A DNA stretch of 27,740 bases. Source: Planctomycetota bacterium. Its GTDB lineage: Bacteria; Planctomycetota; Planctomycetia; Pirellulales; Lacipirellulaceae. The stretch spans positions 1 to 27,740 of the forward strand of contig JAJDEE010000061.1 in NCBI GenBank assembly GCA_029259975.1, given 5' to 3'. Both the position numbers and the translations under genes were made by a program. The first letter of the stretch is position 1, and the number at the start of each line of letters is the position of its first letter. Below the pieces are notes generated by a model. The model did no database searches. It was not told the DNA's origin and saw nothing but the letters and a program-made list of their open reading frames with translations. This document shows, one piece after another, positions 14,453 through 22,655 of the stretch.

Positions 14453-15101
14453 TAGACAGTTTCTCCGTAGGTGAAGTTCGGCCCGACTTCATGGCTGGTT
14501 GAGCACACGAATGAATGGAATCAACGACGTCGAGTCGTCTCGAAATCGCGTCTGCCACTTGGTTAGAAAATGCGTGAAACATTAGCGACGAACGAACCGT
14601 CGCTTGGGGCAAGCGAACGCCCCTTTTGCTCTCCTTTCAGCTGATTGCGGTGCAACGTTGGACTAGCTCAAACACGTCGGCTGGCAATCGGCTCAGGGGC
14701 CGGGCTGGCTACGAAGAACTCTTGATACTGACTCTCAGTAGCATCAGAGTACAGGGGTCGTTAAATAAAACAAGGGGACTTGTATTAAATTAGGCTAAAT
14801 TTGACCAGAAATTGCGCTGTAGGCTACGGTATCTAAGGGCGGATAGACCGTTAGGTTAGGCGAGCGGCAGTTGAGAATTTACCTGATGGCGAAAGAAGTG
14901 CTAAATAATTAACCACGACGACACAACGGGCACAACGTGGATTTTACGTAGTGTCCGTAGTGTCGTTGTGGTTCACTTCTTGTTGGTTTGTGGCAAAAAG
15001 GGATGTCGGTTGAAGCAGGTAAATTCCTATCTGCCGCTCGCCTTAAGAGAGACAGCCGGCTCGATGGCTAGAAAGCTGAAGCTTTTTGCAACTGCGATCT
15101 G
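14453..15101. other. Gene-free region upstream of the PEP-CTERM gene
   Basis: About 650 bases without a supported gene. The left part (14453-14850) is the upstream region of the PEP-CTERM gene and contains two overlapping small stems at 14585-14623. The right part (14856-15046) is a nested inverted repeat. A small stem with arms AAAGCT/AGCTTT (15072-15085) lies just past the lptE-like stop and could be part of its terminator. Confidence 0.6.
14856..15046. repeat. Nested inverted repeat of about 190 bp (MITE-like or large hairpin)
   Basis: Outer arms 14856-14885 and 15016-15046 are about 30 bases and nearly identical as reverse complements (shared GGCGAGCGGCAG and AATTTACCTG). An inner pair at 14911-14933 and 14951-14973 matches at 20 of 23 positions (AACCAC.ACGACAC.ACGG.CAC). 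Short AAGAAGTG / CACTTCTT segments between the two also pair. The whole element is therefore almost symmetrical about 14942. No coding capacity and no clear target-site duplication is seen. It lies downstream of the lptE-like gene. Confidence 0.75.
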
Positions 15102-15623
15102 CTACCAAGGCTCTTCCATCGTCGCCACGATTTGCTGTGCGAGTCGCTCAACGGCTTGTTGCTGTGCCGTTGCTACCGATTGGCCTGTTTCGGAGATGAG
15201 CGTAGAGATGTTGTTGACGGGCAACAATTCGGAGGGCAGGGCGAGAGTGGTTGGCGCCCGCAGTGGCGCGCGACGGCGGTTTAACCAGGCGATTTCGACG
15301 GCCATGCTGATTTCGACCGCGCGCGGGTCATCGTTCTGATTCTCGATCGTCACACGCTTGGTGTCTGCCACCATTCGTGCTGACAGAATGCTGTCGGCGT
15401 CGGGCGTGCCGACGACTTTGAATGGCGTTTTAAGCTCGATCTCTTTGACGACAGCCTCAGTGAGACGTTCGCCCAGGTCGCGTCGAAAACTGTTCGTTTC
15501 GATCATCGGTACATAGACCGTTTGCACGTCGGGCGCGTAGAGCGTTTGATTGCCGACGCGATAAGAAGCACAGCCGGTCAGCAGTGCAAAAACGATAATC
15601 GTTGCCAATGCGCGGATATTCAT
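15102..15623 (-). CDS. LptE-like outer-membrane lipoprotein (LPS assembly)
   Basis: A 173-residue lipoprotein. The signal peptide MNIRALATIIVFALLTGC has a canonical LLTGC lipobox with lipidated Cys18. The mature start ASYRVGNQTLYAPDVQTVYV and the following FRRDLGERLTEAVVKEIELK with VVGTPDADSILSARMV follow the LptE/Rare-lipoprotein-B fold pattern, in which LptE plugs the LptD barrel to deliver LPS to the outer leaflet. Sequence identity in this family is low, so the name rests on pattern and context. The start is 7 bp past the stop of the BamD-like gene, which makes an outer-membrane biogenesis pair. A longer frame to 15749 overlaps that gene and was not chosen because the lipobox fixes the start. 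Confidence 0.75.
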   Translation of the reverse strand: MNIRALATIIVFALLTGCASYRVGNQTLYAPDVQTVYVPMIETNSFRRDLGERLTEAVVKEIELKTPFKVVGTPDADSILSARMVADTKRVTIENQNDDPRAVEISMAVEIAWLNRRRAPLRAPTTLALPSELLPVNNISTLISETGQSVATAQQQAVERLAQQIVATMEEPW

Positions 15624-15630
15624 TTGATAC

Positions 15631-17010
15631 TCAACGAACAATCGTGCCGCCACCAGCATCGTCAGGAGACTCTGGATGACTAGCCAAGCTGACTGCTGGC
15701 TGAGCAGTTTCGAGCAGGGGCACTTGAGCAATTGCTTGCCGCTCGGCATTTTCGGGAAGCATATTGATGATGCTCTCCATTTTTACTTCTGGTCGATCTG
15801 GTTTGCCTTCCAACGCCACATACGCTTGTTGTGCGTCATTTGCGATCGGAGTTCCGGTGAATTTACGAATGACTTTGGCATAGTAGAATTTCGCGCTCGC
15901 ATTATAGCCATTCTCTTCGTAGAAATTTGCTAGCTTCCAATCTCGCATCGCCAATTGTTTTTGCAAAGCGGCCTTGTCGAGTTCCAGTCGATCGCGTTCT
16001 TCTTGGTTAAGTTTGCCAGCAAATTGGATTTTGATCTGCTTGACCAGTTGCTTCGCTTCGAGCAACGGCCGTCCATCGTAATCCGGACCTTGGTATTTGC
16101 GGAGCTTGCATTGCAGCCCCAAAATGTGGGCCTCGAATTGGTGTTCGCTTTGAGGATATTCGTTACGGACCAGTTCATAGTGGTAGTCGGCATCGTTGTA
16201 CCTGCCGCGAAGGAAAAACGAGTTAGCTGTTGCCATGACGGCATCGTCGGCCAGCGGTCCGGTCGGGTCGTTGAGACGGATGTTTTCGTAGACTTTGAGC
16301 GATCGGCCCAGCGTATCAAATAATGGACGGGTGTTGTCGAACATATTGGGTGCCGTGGCCCAATGAGGCTCATGCTGATGATGCTCTTCCCAATAGCGTG
16401 CAATGTCAAACTGTCGGCGAACGATTTTGTCCAAATGCTTCGAATTCGCATTCAATTCGAGAAGCTGATCGTAAGTGTCTACCGCTTCGGGATAGTCATG
16501 ATGAAAGAAATAGCTTTCTGCTTGCAGGAACATCGCATCTTGCGCCAAGCTCGAGTCGGGCCAGCTTGCTATAGTTTTCTTAAATTGCTTTGCGGCCTCG
16601 GCATACTTTTCGCGTTGAAATAGGTCTTCGCTTTTGGCAAAGACAAGCTTCGCCTGCTGTTGGTCGGGACCAAGGCCGACCTGGCTTTTGAAATCTGCGA
16701 CCGTAGCAGAGACATTGACACTTTGCAGCAAGCCCTGGGACGAATCCTGCTGAATTGCTTTGGCGGCCTTAGCTTTCATCGGGTGCCCGTCTTGGTCGAA
16801 ATAGCCCTCGACACCCGCCACGCGGTAACCTTCGCCAGGAACAAACTCTGACTTACCTTTTTGCTGCTTCCACCAGCCTGGCGTACCGACAGAACCTCCT
16901 CCACTCACGAACAGAGGATTCTTCCAGGTCGTCGGATTCAGTTTCACAGCTGAGCATCCACTTGCCACGAGCGGTGCTGCAACCATCAAAGCCAGTAGTA
17001 GTTTGGGCAT
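15631..17010 (-). CDS. BamD-like TPR outer-membrane lipoprotein
   Basis: A 459-residue lipoprotein. The signal peptide ends in LVASGC (Cys19). After a linker with low similarity to anything I know (about residues 25-110), TPR-like helical repeats begin at about residue 120: FAKSEDLFQREKYAEAAKQF, then LAQDAMFLQAESYFFHHDYP and ADDAVMATANSFFLRGRYND. This is the pattern of BamD/YfiO, a subunit of the beta-barrel assembly machine. E. coli BamD is about 245 residues; this one is almost twice that, with additional repeats and a Pro/Ser-rich C-terminal tail. It precedes the LptE-like gene by 7 bp. It could also be a general TPR lipoprotein rather than the true BamD. Confidence 0.75.
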   Translation of the reverse strand: MPKLLLALMVAAPLVASGCSAVKLNPTTWKNPLFVSGGGSVGTPGWWKQQKGKSEFVPGEGYRVAGVEGYFDQDGHPMKAKAAKAIQQDSSQGLLQSVNVSATVADFKSQVGLGPDQQQAKLVFAKSEDLFQREKYAEAAKQFKKTIASWPDSSLAQDAMFLQAESYFFHHDYPEAVDTYDQLLELNANSKHLDKIVRRQFDIARYWEEHHQHEPHWATAPNMFDNTRPLFDTLGRSLKVYENIRLNDPTGPLADDAVMATANSFFLRGRYNDADYHYELVRNEYPQSEHQFEAHILGLQCKLRKYQGPDYDGRPLLEAKQLVKQIKIQFAGKLNQEERDRLELDKAALQKQLAMRDWKLANFYEENGYNASAKFYYAKVIRKFTGTPIANDAQQAYVALEGKPDRPEVKMESIINMLPENAERQAIAQVPLLETAQPAVSLASHPESPDDAGGGTIVR

Positions 17011-17229
17011 GTCGCGTTGCTAGATCAGAGAACGAACGAAAAGGAATTCGATGGCCCAGCTACTCGCGCAGTCCAAGCCTCAGAGCTACGGACGGTAGAA
17101 AAGCAAGGCGTCTGCGGCAAGATCAAAGCAGGCGAGTGCTAGCAGGCCTCCGAAAGATGCGAATGACGAAAAGACGCTCTAGAAGGTGTCTGCCACGTTT
17201 GGCAGCAGAGATCTGTCGCTCTGGATCTG

Positions 17230-18543
17230 TTATTCATCATTTCCGTAGGCCACTCCGTTACCCAATCGTTCGATGCGAACGCGCTCGATGCGGCGTCTGG
17301 AAGCCTCGATCACGTCGATCCGGACTTGCTCATGCCAGATAAGCGACTCGCCGACGAGCGGCACGCGTCCTAGCTCTGTGAAAACAAAGCCGGCAATCGT
17401 GTCGAAATCGCCGTCGTCGGGGAGATCGATCCTGAGAGTTTCGTTGATCACATCAACATGCGTGCGCCCTAGCGCTTCGTAGGTGCCGTCTTCGAGCTGC
17501 AGAATTTCTTGCACGGTCTCTGCGTCATACTCGTCGACAATTTCGCCGACGATCTCTTCCAAGACATCTTCGATCGTGACTAATCCTGAAACGCCACCAT
17601 ATTCATCGAGTACGACAGCGATGTGCGTGCGCAGCTGCTGAAACATCTGTAGCAAATCGTCGATCGGCTTCGTTTCGGGAACGAAAACGGGCTTGCGCAG
17701 CAAGTCGCGAATTGGTGTGCGCGACCCAGAATCGCCGGTGGCAAGCTCGGGCAAAAGATCTTTGCTGTAGAGTATGCCAATGATGTCGTCGCGATTGGCA
17801 TCGAACACCGGAATGCGCGTGTGCCCCGCCTCGATCACATCGGCAACCATTTCGTCCCACGGCATCTTGACCGCTAGCATATGCATGTCGGTTCGAGGTG
17901 TCATGATTTCGGAGACATCGCCATCGCCCAGTTCGATGACCCCTTCAATCATTTCGCGCGCGTCCTCTTCGAGCATGCCACCACGGTGGCCTTCGGAAAC
18001 GATGGCGCGGATCTCTTCTTCGATTGTTTCTTCGTCGACATTCTGCGGTGTGCGTCCGGCAAGCCGATGCAAGGCGAGGTCGACTATCTTGGCTCCCCAC
18101 ACCAGCGGCATCGACAACACAGACAGCATCTTCCACAGCGGCCAGGTGTGATACAAAAAACCTTCAGCCGAAAGCCGCGACAACGTCCATGGCAACCACG
18201 ATGCCACCACGGTCAACGCCAGACCCAGGCTGATTGAGATAGCCAGCAGTTCTGTCCACGTGCCTGTCGTAGAAATCGACGCGACCTCCCAACGCCTAGC
18301 CACCCACCAACTCCCCGCCACAATACTCAACGACATGCAAAGGATGGCCAACATCTCCACTCCGAGAGCGATCGTGCCATGATGCCGCAACATCTGGCTA
18401 AAGCGTTCGGGTTGGCCACTGCGGTGGGCAATTTCTCCGAGATCGTGACGCGAAAAGTTTCGCAATGCGCGAGTTCCCAAGCTAGTAACTGCCGTAGCTA
18501 CTATCGCGAGCAGGCTCGTCCAAAATAACTGCGTTGTGCTCAC
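17230..18543 (-). CDS. CNNM/CorC-HlyC family membrane protein with CBS pair
   Basis: A 437-residue inner-membrane protein. The N-terminal half has four hydrophobic segments (TM region of the DUF21/CNNM type, roughly residues 5-180). A CBS-domain pair follows (about 205-330), with the family signatures VSEIMTPRTDMHML, AGHTRIPVFDANRDDIIGIL and VVLDEYGGVSGLVTIEDVLE EIVG. The CorC/HlyC C-terminal domain (about 345-430) contains YEALGRTHVDVINE. Relatives are linked to Mg/Co efflux or membrane repair. The GTG at 18543 overlaps the ybeY stop as GTGA, with GAGG 10 bases upstream, which indicates translational coupling. An ATG at 18594 would add 17 residues inside ybeY. The downstream gap to the BamD-like gene is 219 bp with no gene. 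Confidence 0.88.
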   Translation of the reverse strand: MSTTQLFWTSLLAIVATAVTSLGTRALRNFSRHDLGEIAHRSGQPERFSQMLRHHGTIALGVEMLAILCMSLSIVAGSWWVARRWEVASISTTGTWTELLAISISLGLALTVVASWLPWTLSRLSAEGFLYHTWPLWKMLSVLSMPLVWGAKIVDLALHRLAGRTPQNVDEETIEEEIRAIVSEGHRGGMLEEDAREMIEGVIELGDGDVSEIMTPRTDMHMLAVKMPWDEMVADVIEAGHTRIPVFDANRDDIIGILYSKDLLPELATGDSGSRTPIRDLLRKPVFVPETKPIDDLLQMFQQLRTHIAVVLDEYGGVSGLVTIEDVLEEIVGEIVDEYDAETVQEILQLEDGTYEALGRTHVDVINETLRIDLPDDGDFDTIAGFVFTELGRVPLVGESLIWHEQVRIDVIEASRRRIERVRIERLGNGVAYGNDE

Positions 18544-19100
18544 GAGGGAGATGCCTCGCCGGTGGGTGCCTGGAAAGCGGTATCGAATGTCCAACGAGTT
18601 TGTCTTGTAGGCATCGTGACGCTCAGCTCTCGTAAAATGCTTGCCTCGGCAGAACGCATCTCCGCATTCTCCTCAGGCTGTTTGTCGCGATAGCCAACGA
18701 GGTGCAGCGCGCCGTGAATCACGTACAGTAGAAGTTCGCTTTCAGCAGGCCAATCGAATTCTGATGCGCTACGCGAAGCGGTGTCGGCGCTAACAACCAA
18801 CTCGCCTTCGAGATAAGGCTCGCGATCTTCCAGCACAAAACTCAGGACATCGGTTGGGTAATCGTGCTGGAGATATTGGCGGTTGATCTCGTGGATGGTC
18901 GAGTCGTCGACCACCGCGATGCTTACGGTTCCCGAGTGGTAGGGCGATTCGCGAAAGACAGCCTGTACGGCCGCTAGAAGCTGCGACTCGCGAACCTCTA
19001 AAGTCGTCTGCTCGTTAGCGATCAATACGCGCAGTGTCGGTTCAGGAGGTTCCCCGTCGGGATCAGCCAACTGTTCATTGGAGAAAGTTTCGATAGTCAT
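18540..19100 (-). CDS. ybeY: Endoribonuclease YbeY (rRNA maturation factor), atypical zinc motif
   Basis: Metal-dependent RNase involved in 16S rRNA 3'-end maturation and ribosome quality control. The 186-residue protein has the family signatures ISMAV-like strand SIAVVDDSTIHEINRQYL (about residues 60-77), PTDVLSF (82-88), GELVVSADTA and the zinc motif HGALHLVGYRD (129-139). Canonical YbeY has HGxLHLxGYDH with three His ligands. Here His129 and His133 are kept but the third position is Asp139. The C-terminal 30 residues extend beyond the usual end. It sits between pgpH and the CNNM/CorC gene, the conserved neighbourhood for ybeY, and overlaps the latter by GTGA. Confidence 0.92.
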   Translation of the reverse strand: MTIETFSNEQLADPDGEPPEPTLRVLIANEQTTLEVRESQLLAAVQAVFRESPYHSGTVSIAVVDDSTIHEINRQYLQHDYPTDVLSFVLEDREPYLEGELVVSADTASRSASEFDWPAESELLLYVIHGALHLVGYRDKQPEENAEMRSAEASILRELSVTMPTRQTRWTFDTAFQAPTGEASPS

Positions 19101-19161
19101 TGGTTATTGGTCGTTTATCTCCCGCTCCCTTACGGTCGGGGTTCGCCCGTTATTTCGCCTG

Positions 19162-21441
19162 TTATGCGGTCTCTTGCCCAGGGTATTTCACTCGTCCGTG
19201 GTAAACTGCTGTGAGCGATTTTACCAAACTTTCGCCAACTTTGCGCACTTCTTCCAAAGTCAGCCCGCATTCGTCAAATTGCCCGTCCAGTAGGCGCTTT
19301 CTCGAAAGTTCTTCGACGATACTCTCGATTCGTGACGGGGTCGGCTCCTTCAAAGCCCGACTAGCACTTTCGACCGCATCGGCCAACATCAGCACGCCAG
19401 CCTCTTTGGTCTGTGGCTTGGGTCCAGGGTAGCGAAACGAACTCTCGTCAACTTCGGCACTCTCTGGATCTTTTTCTCGTTGCTCGCTCGCTTGACGATA
19501 AAAATACTCGACCAACGTTGTGCCGTGATGCTGCTGGATAAAATCAATAATTTGCTCGGGCAACTTTTCTTGCCGCGCAAGGTCAGCGCCATCTTTCACA
19601 TGGGCAATAATCACCAACGTACTCATTGCGGGCACGAGTGAATCGTGTCGATTGTCGCCTGAGCTTTGGTTTTCGATAAAGTACCCTGGCTTCAACATTT
19701 TCCCGATGTCATGGTAGTAGGCACCCACACGGACGAGCAGGCCCCTTGCGCCAATCGCTTCGGCAGCCGCTTCGGCGAGCGATGCCACGGTTATCGAATG
19801 GTTGTAGGTTCCTGGCGCACGACGGATCAATTCTTGCAAAAGTGGTTTGGCCGGATCGCCAAGCTCGATTAAGCTCAGGTCGGTCTGCACGCTGAATACT
19901 TTTTCGACCGTCGGCAAGAGTACCGTCATTAACGCCCCTGCAATAAGCGACCAAAGCGCCAACGTAAACCCGTTGACCCACAGTACCGACCACGGTTGGG
20001 CGTACAAGGTGCCTACCCCTAGGGTCGTCAGCAATGCAACGCCGGCCGCCAGAAGGCCGACTGCGAACAACTTGCTGCGCGTGCGGACCTCTTTCAGCAC
20101 CAAAACCGCTCCAGACACAGTCGCCATCAGCACCAACGCCTGCTGCATATCGTGCCCAATGGAAACCGAAATAACGAGTGCGACGCACGCCGATAGCAAC
20201 AGCGCCATCTCCTGTTGATACGCCACCGTCAGCGTCATCGCCAACAGCAGCAGGGCAATGATATCGGTTCCCCATTGGTACTGCGACGCGATGCCCCCTA
20301 ACACGACCGTAAGCAAAACGAGCGTAAGTAACGCCACAAAGCGTGGCAACTCTGCCAAGGCTTTGGGCTCGCGTGTTTGGATGTAAAAACCGCAAAGTGT
20401 ATAGAGGGCCACGTACATACCCAACATCGCTAAAGTGCGACGAATCCGTGGCCCCAACTCTAACTGCTGAAGTTTCGCAGCGTACTCCAACCGCAACAGT
20501 TCTAGCGATTCGCTGGTTAGCGGTTCGTCCGCACGTGCGAGCGTGTCTTCGCCGGCTCGGAAAAGACGCATCTCTTCAGGCGTCTTTTCAGCTTGCTCGT
20601 CCTGAGCCTGTCGTGTCGCATCGAGATCCATCGACAACGTTGTCAACAAGCGAGGTCGTAACCAAGCGAAAGTCTGCTGGGCAACCTCCGCCGAGACTAG
20701 TTTTTCATTAAGGGACGTTTGTAATCTCGCAGCCGCGTTCTCGATTCGCACGTCCGCAACGTCGCGACCTGCCGAAGCTCCATACCCTTCACCACTAGGC
20801 TCGCGAGAACGGACAAATATTTTCTCGAAGTTGAGATCCTTATGCTCTGCCGGCAACTCTTCGAGTAAGCCCCATTGTTCAAACGGAGCCATCACCTCAG
20901 CCAACTGCTCTTCGAAGACTTCCATGGCGTTTTCAGCTGCAAATGCTTCTCGAAAACGGTCGAACTGAGTCTGACGCTCTTCAGGTGTCGGATCAGGAGT
21001 GCCAGCCGCCAAGGGGGGCTGAAACTCTTGCCAAAGCTTATGATCAACTTCAGTGAGCTTCTCAGCAGAAAGGAGCTTTGAGAGTTCGCTGCTCAGCTGT
21101 GCTCGCAATTGAATCAGCGGAGTGGGATCTTGGTCGTACATGGCCATTGCCAGCCGACGGGCCCGATCGCGAGATTCTTTAGTTGCCTCCAAATCGACCT
21201 GCTCAAAGTCAACACTGGCAACAATATCGCGGGCCGAAATTTCGCCCTCTCGGTAGCTAAACGGCGGATCCCAACCACGTGTGAATACTAGCAGCAGCAC
21301 GGCCATTAATGCACACAAAGCCAACCGCAACAATACACAGCCGCGGCGCAGCTGCCCTAGCAACTTCCCCCAGACACCTGGTGGAAGTTCCACAGTCGCC
21401 ACACGCTGTTGACGAGTTCGAGTTTGAGTGCCGTTGGACAT
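19162..21441 (-). CDS. pgpH: PgpH-type 7TM-HD membrane phosphodiesterase (c-di-AMP hydrolase family)
   Basis: A 759-residue inner-membrane protein. An N-terminal TM (about residues 32-54, RLALCALMAVLLLVF) is followed by a large extracytoplasmic 7TMR-HDED domain (about 60-330). About seven TM helices follow (about 335-510), then a cytoplasmic HD domain (about 520-730) with the metal motif YYHDIGK (HD at 577-578), HDSLVPAMS and the downstream QQHHGTTLVEYFY. In Listeria, PgpH hydrolyses c-di-AMP to pApA, so this gene implies c-di-AMP signalling, though no cyclase gene is visible here. The start MSNGTQTR at 21441 is preferred because the 14 extra residues of the longer frame derive from a 7-bp repeat. 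It lies between phoH and ybeY. Confidence 0.9.
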   Translation of the reverse strand: MSNGTQTRTRQQRVATVELPPGVWGKLLGQLRRGCVLLRLALCALMAVLLLVFTRGWDPPFSYREGEISARDIVASVDFEQVDLEATKESRDRARRLAMAMYDQDPTPLIQLRAQLSSELSKLLSAEKLTEVDHKLWQEFQPPLAAGTPDPTPEERQTQFDRFREAFAAENAMEVFEEQLAEVMAPFEQWGLLEELPAEHKDLNFEKIFVRSREPSGEGYGASAGRDVADVRIENAAARLQTSLNEKLVSAEVAQQTFAWLRPRLLTTLSMDLDATRQAQDEQAEKTPEEMRLFRAGEDTLARADEPLTSESLELLRLEYAAKLQQLELGPRIRRTLAMLGMYVALYTLCGFYIQTREPKALAELPRFVALLTLVLLTVVLGGIASQYQWGTDIIALLLLAMTLTVAYQQEMALLLSACVALVISVSIGHDMQQALVLMATVSGAVLVLKEVRTRSKLFAVGLLAAGVALLTTLGVGTLYAQPWSVLWVNGFTLALWSLIAGALMTVLLPTVEKVFSVQTDLSLIELGDPAKPLLQELIRRAPGTYNHSITVASLAEAAAEAIGARGLLVRVGAYYHDIGKMLKPGYFIENQSSGDNRHDSLVPAMSTLVIIAHVKDGADLARQEKLPEQIIDFIQQHHGTTLVEYFYRQASEQREKDPESAEVDESSFRYPGPKPQTKEAGVLMLADAVESASRALKEPTPSRIESIVEELSRKRLLDGQFDECGLTLEEVRKVGESLVKSLTAVYHGRVKYPGQETA

Positions 21442-21446
21442 AGTGG

Positions 21447-21467
21447 AGTGGTCAGTGGTCAGTAAAC
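21447..21467. repeat. 7-bp tandem repeat just upstream of pgpH
   Basis: AGTGGTC occurs twice in tandem (21447-21460) followed by a degenerate third copy. On the minus strand this reads as GACCACTGACCACT directly before the pgpH ATG. It lies where a ribosome binding site would be expected and none is visible. The repeat resembles short dispersed intergenic repeats. Confidence 0.5.
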
Positions 21468-21532
21468 CGTGATCAGTATCCAACTTATCGCGAAGCGATC
21501 CGTTTACTGCCCAGCCGTCTACTTATCGCCGC

Positions 21533-22474
21533 TTACTTTTTCTTCTTCCCTTCTTCATATGCACGAACAATATCTTGAACTAGTCGATGGCGAACAATGT
21601 CCTTGCCTGACAACACCACCTTGGCGAAGCCCTCGATGTCGCGCAGTCTGGCTAACGCGTCAATTAAGCCGCTTTTGGTATGCGGTGGTAAATCGGTCTG
21701 TGAGGTATCACCCGAAACGACAATCTGCGACCCTTCGCCCATGCGAGTCAAGAACATCTTCATCTGGGAAACAGTCGTGTTCTGCGCCTCGTCCAAAATG
21801 ATGAAGGCGCGATTAAGCGTCCGACCGCGCATATACGCCAGCGGCACGACCTCGATCACGTCTTCGTCCATGTAACGATGCATTTGATCGAAGTCCATCA
21901 TCTCGGTCAGTGCATCGAGCAAAGGCCGGAGGTAGGGATTGATCTTGGCTTCTAAGTCACCCGGCAAATAACCAAGACTCTCACCTGCTTCGACCGCCGG
22001 GCGGACAAGCACAATCTTACGGATTCGTTGAGCCTGCAAAGCTTCGACCGCAGTCGCGACTGCGAGATACGTTTTGCCTGTCCCAGCCGGACCGGTGCAG
22101 AACACTAAGGCACTCTCACGAATCGCCTGTACGTAATCCGCTTGTCCTTTGGTACGAGGGTGAATTGACCGACCGCTTCCGACGCCGATCGGATCGGTCG
22201 ACAACGTATCCTCTCCGCTAGCCACTCGGCGAATCACTTGCGAAACAGCATCAGCGTCAAGCGTGCCATCTTTCCTCAGACGCAGGCGCATCTCTTCCAG
22301 CACGGCCGTCGCCTGGATTACGTCCTGCTCGTTTCCTTGGACAAGGATCTTGCCGTCACGAGTCGAAATGTTCGCCGGGATCGTACTGCGAATTTGTTTC
22401 AGATGCTGATCCTGCGTACCTAGCAACAGAACCAGATTTTCGGCAGCGCCAACCGAGATGGTAGATTCAATCAT
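21533..22474 (-). CDS. phoH: PhoH-family ATPase (YbeZ-like)
   Basis: A 313-residue P-loop ATPase. An N-terminal KH-like region (about residues 10-70) precedes the PhoH ATPase domain. Walker A is TGPAGTGKTYLA (about 127-138), Walker B is AFIILDEAQNTT, and sensor-like QIVVSGDTSQTDLP follows. The conserved IVLVRPAVEAGESLGYLPGD is also present. The C-terminus is a Lys-rich tail. YbeZ/PhoH proteins partner with YbeY in RNA metabolism, and the phoH-pgpH-ybeY order here matches the conserved bacterial cluster. The ATG at 22474 has no clear Shine-Dalgarno. The 91-bp gap to pgpH carries the 7-bp repeat. Confidence 0.93.
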   Translation of the reverse strand: MIESTISVGAAENLVLLLGTQDQHLKQIRSTIPANISTRDGKILVQGNEQDVIQATAVLEEMRLRLRKDGTLDADAVSQVIRRVASGEDTLSTDPIGVGSGRSIHPRTKGQADYVQAIRESALVFCTGPAGTGKTYLAVATAVEALQAQRIRKIVLVRPAVEAGESLGYLPGDLEAKINPYLRPLLDALTEMMDFDQMHRYMDEDVIEVVPLAYMRGRTLNRAFIILDEAQNTTVSQMKMFLTRMGEGSQIVVSGDTSQTDLPPHTKSGLIDALARLRDIEGFAKVVLSGKDIVRHRLVQDIVRAYEEGKKKK

Positions 22475-22655
22475 GTAAGGGGCGGTCGCACACTGGCTAC
22501 CGCTGAATACTAAAAGGGGTGCCTCAAGTCTCCCTAACTATACCTAATCGTAGCGAATAGAAACTAGCCAGGAGCCACGCGATCTTCCTAAATCTCTACA
22601 GCCGTTGGATTTACGTTGATTGTGCGGGTTTTTCCGGTCGGGACATCGTTCATCT

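Noticed and set aside
14606..14627. Plus-strand rho-independent terminator (GGGGC stem followed by TTTT)
   Set aside because: There is no plus-strand gene upstream for it to terminate, and the stem is only 5 bp.
21442..21483. 14 extra N-terminal residues for PgpH (start at 21483)
   Set aside because: They are encoded by the 7-bp repeat and are not part of the family N-terminus.
22588..22653. 21-codon minus-strand frame MNDVPTGKTRTINVNPTAVE... just past cdsA
   Set aside because: It starts 2 bases after the cdsA stop with only a weak purine stretch upstream; too short and without any family pattern to support as a gene.
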